52,866 nucleotides of DNA from Salisapilia sapeloensis (lineage: Eukaryota; Oomycota; Peronosporomycetes; Peronosporales; Salisapiliaceae): positions 1-52,866 of the forward strand of contig JAADVB010000125.1 in assembly GCA_023334545.1 (NCBI GenBank), written 5' to 3'. The notes beneath the pieces are model-generated. The model had not been told where the DNA came from. It saw only the letters and a list, made by a program, of their open reading frames with translations, and ran no database searches. Position numbers and translations under genes: made by a program. Of this stretch, positions 52,476 to 52,866 are shown piece after piece. Position 1 is the stretch's first letter, and every line of letters begins with the position of its first letter.

Positions 52476-52710
52476 TTTTTAAGATAATCGAAAATCGATG
52501 TTTAGATGTTCAAAAGAAAAGGAAATAAAATTCTTTATTTATTTAATAGCAGCTAATGTATACTCAGGACAAGTGACATGGCAGAGTTCATAGTCCGACA
52601 TATTTATAGGTTGATTTCTACTTTACATGATACGAAGATAGATAGAGTAGGCATGTAGAGTAAGAGCTGATATTGACTTCTCGTTTATACAGTATCAACA
52701 ACAAAAAATA

Positions 52711-52866
52711 CTAATGCAAGATAGTCGATGGAGGTCGATATCCGTTCATGTGCATATCTCGGATGGATGATCTCGAGTCCGTTCGACTGCTCATCGTCCG
52801 TCCCTTCAGTAACCTCGATCGGGACAGTCGATGGATGTCGGGTGCTCGAATCGACATCTCTTGATC
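52711..52866 (-). CDS. 3' end of a gene running off the window edge
   Basis: A minus-strand frame is open from the window end to a TAG at 52713-52711 and encodes 51 residues, Ser/Arg-rich (RLSRSRLLKGRTMSSRTDSR, ending YRPPSTILH). The frame has no start inside the window. The basic, phosphorylatable character suggests a disordered C-terminal tail. The 235 nt between this stop and paralogue B contain AT-rich sequence on the minus strand (AATAAATAAAG near 52540) that could serve as a polyadenylation signal. The product is not recognised. Confidence 0.5.
   Translation of the reverse strand, partial: DQEMSIRAPDIHRLSRSRLLKGRTMSSRTDSRSSIRDMHMNGYRPPSTILH

Noticed and set aside
1-52866. tRNA, rRNA or snRNA genes
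   Set aside because: I looked by eye for paired A/B boxes (TRGYnnAnnnG with GGTTCRANTCC) and saw none that fold into a cloverleaf. A covariance-model scan would be needed to exclude them.
1-52866. CRISPR arrays or intact transposons
   Set aside because: The only regular repeats are in-frame protein repeats (7.1-7.4 kb and 42.5-43.7 kb). No direct-repeat/spacer pattern, reverse transcriptase, DDE core or long terminal repeat was seen.

Overview
This is a nuclear eukaryotic window, most likely from an oomycete, and the white-rust genus Albugo is my best guess. The reasons are dense gene packing on both strands, very short GT-AG introns (about 40-85 nt, mostly 50-65), flagellar motor and basal-body genes, and an oomycete-style aromatic/glycine repeat module fused to a replication ATPase. 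The genus is inference; no search was run. There are no bacterial operons, CRISPR arrays, recognisable transposons or convincing tRNA/rRNA genes.

Layout. 1-1.1 kb: a doubtful partial small gene and a CSRNP-like nuclear protein, both minus. 1.8-7.6 kb: a divergent pair, a 965-residue coiled-coil protein (minus) and a DZIP1-like basal-body protein (plus). 7.6-10.8 kb: a large coiled-coil/RS-rich protein (minus). 12-28.2 kb: one very long dynein heavy chain gene (plus, at least 11 exons). 28.9-29.4 kb: a five-exon gene for a 115-residue protein whose exons are all too short to show as long open frames. 29.4-34.5 kb: a divergent pair sharing a repeat module, an unnamed module protein (minus) and a CDC6/ORC1-like AAA+ ATPase (plus), with two E2F-like sites between them. 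34.5-37.1 kb: a spliced LRR gene and an ankyrin-repeat gene (minus). 37.3-38.0 kb: an uncertain gene (plus). 38.0-47.1 kb: a kinesin-2 motor and a 2079-residue TPR/IQ protein with a tandem amphipathic-helix array (minus). 47.3-52.5 kb: two paralogous FAR1-type DNA-binding proteins (minus), then the 3' end of another gene at the window edge.

How the genes relate. At least four genes (DZIP1-like, dynein heavy chain, kinesin-2, TPR/IQ) have known or plausible ciliary roles, fitting an organism with flagellate zoospores. The CDC6-like gene and its neighbour look like a cell-cycle-regulated pair. The FAR1-type pair look like transcription factors descended from a transposase DNA-binding domain and then duplicated.

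Most unusual points: (1) the dynein heavy chain keeps the overall fold but has lost catalytic residues of AAA1; (2) the TPR/IQ protein carries about eight copies of an amphipathic helix that resembles PKA-RII (AKAP) docking helices; (3) E2F-type sites sit in the CDC6-like promoter; (4) two multi-exon genes (28.9 kb and 34.5 kb) become visible only after splicing by hand. All exon joins were worked out from splice-site sequence and reading phase, without transcript data.
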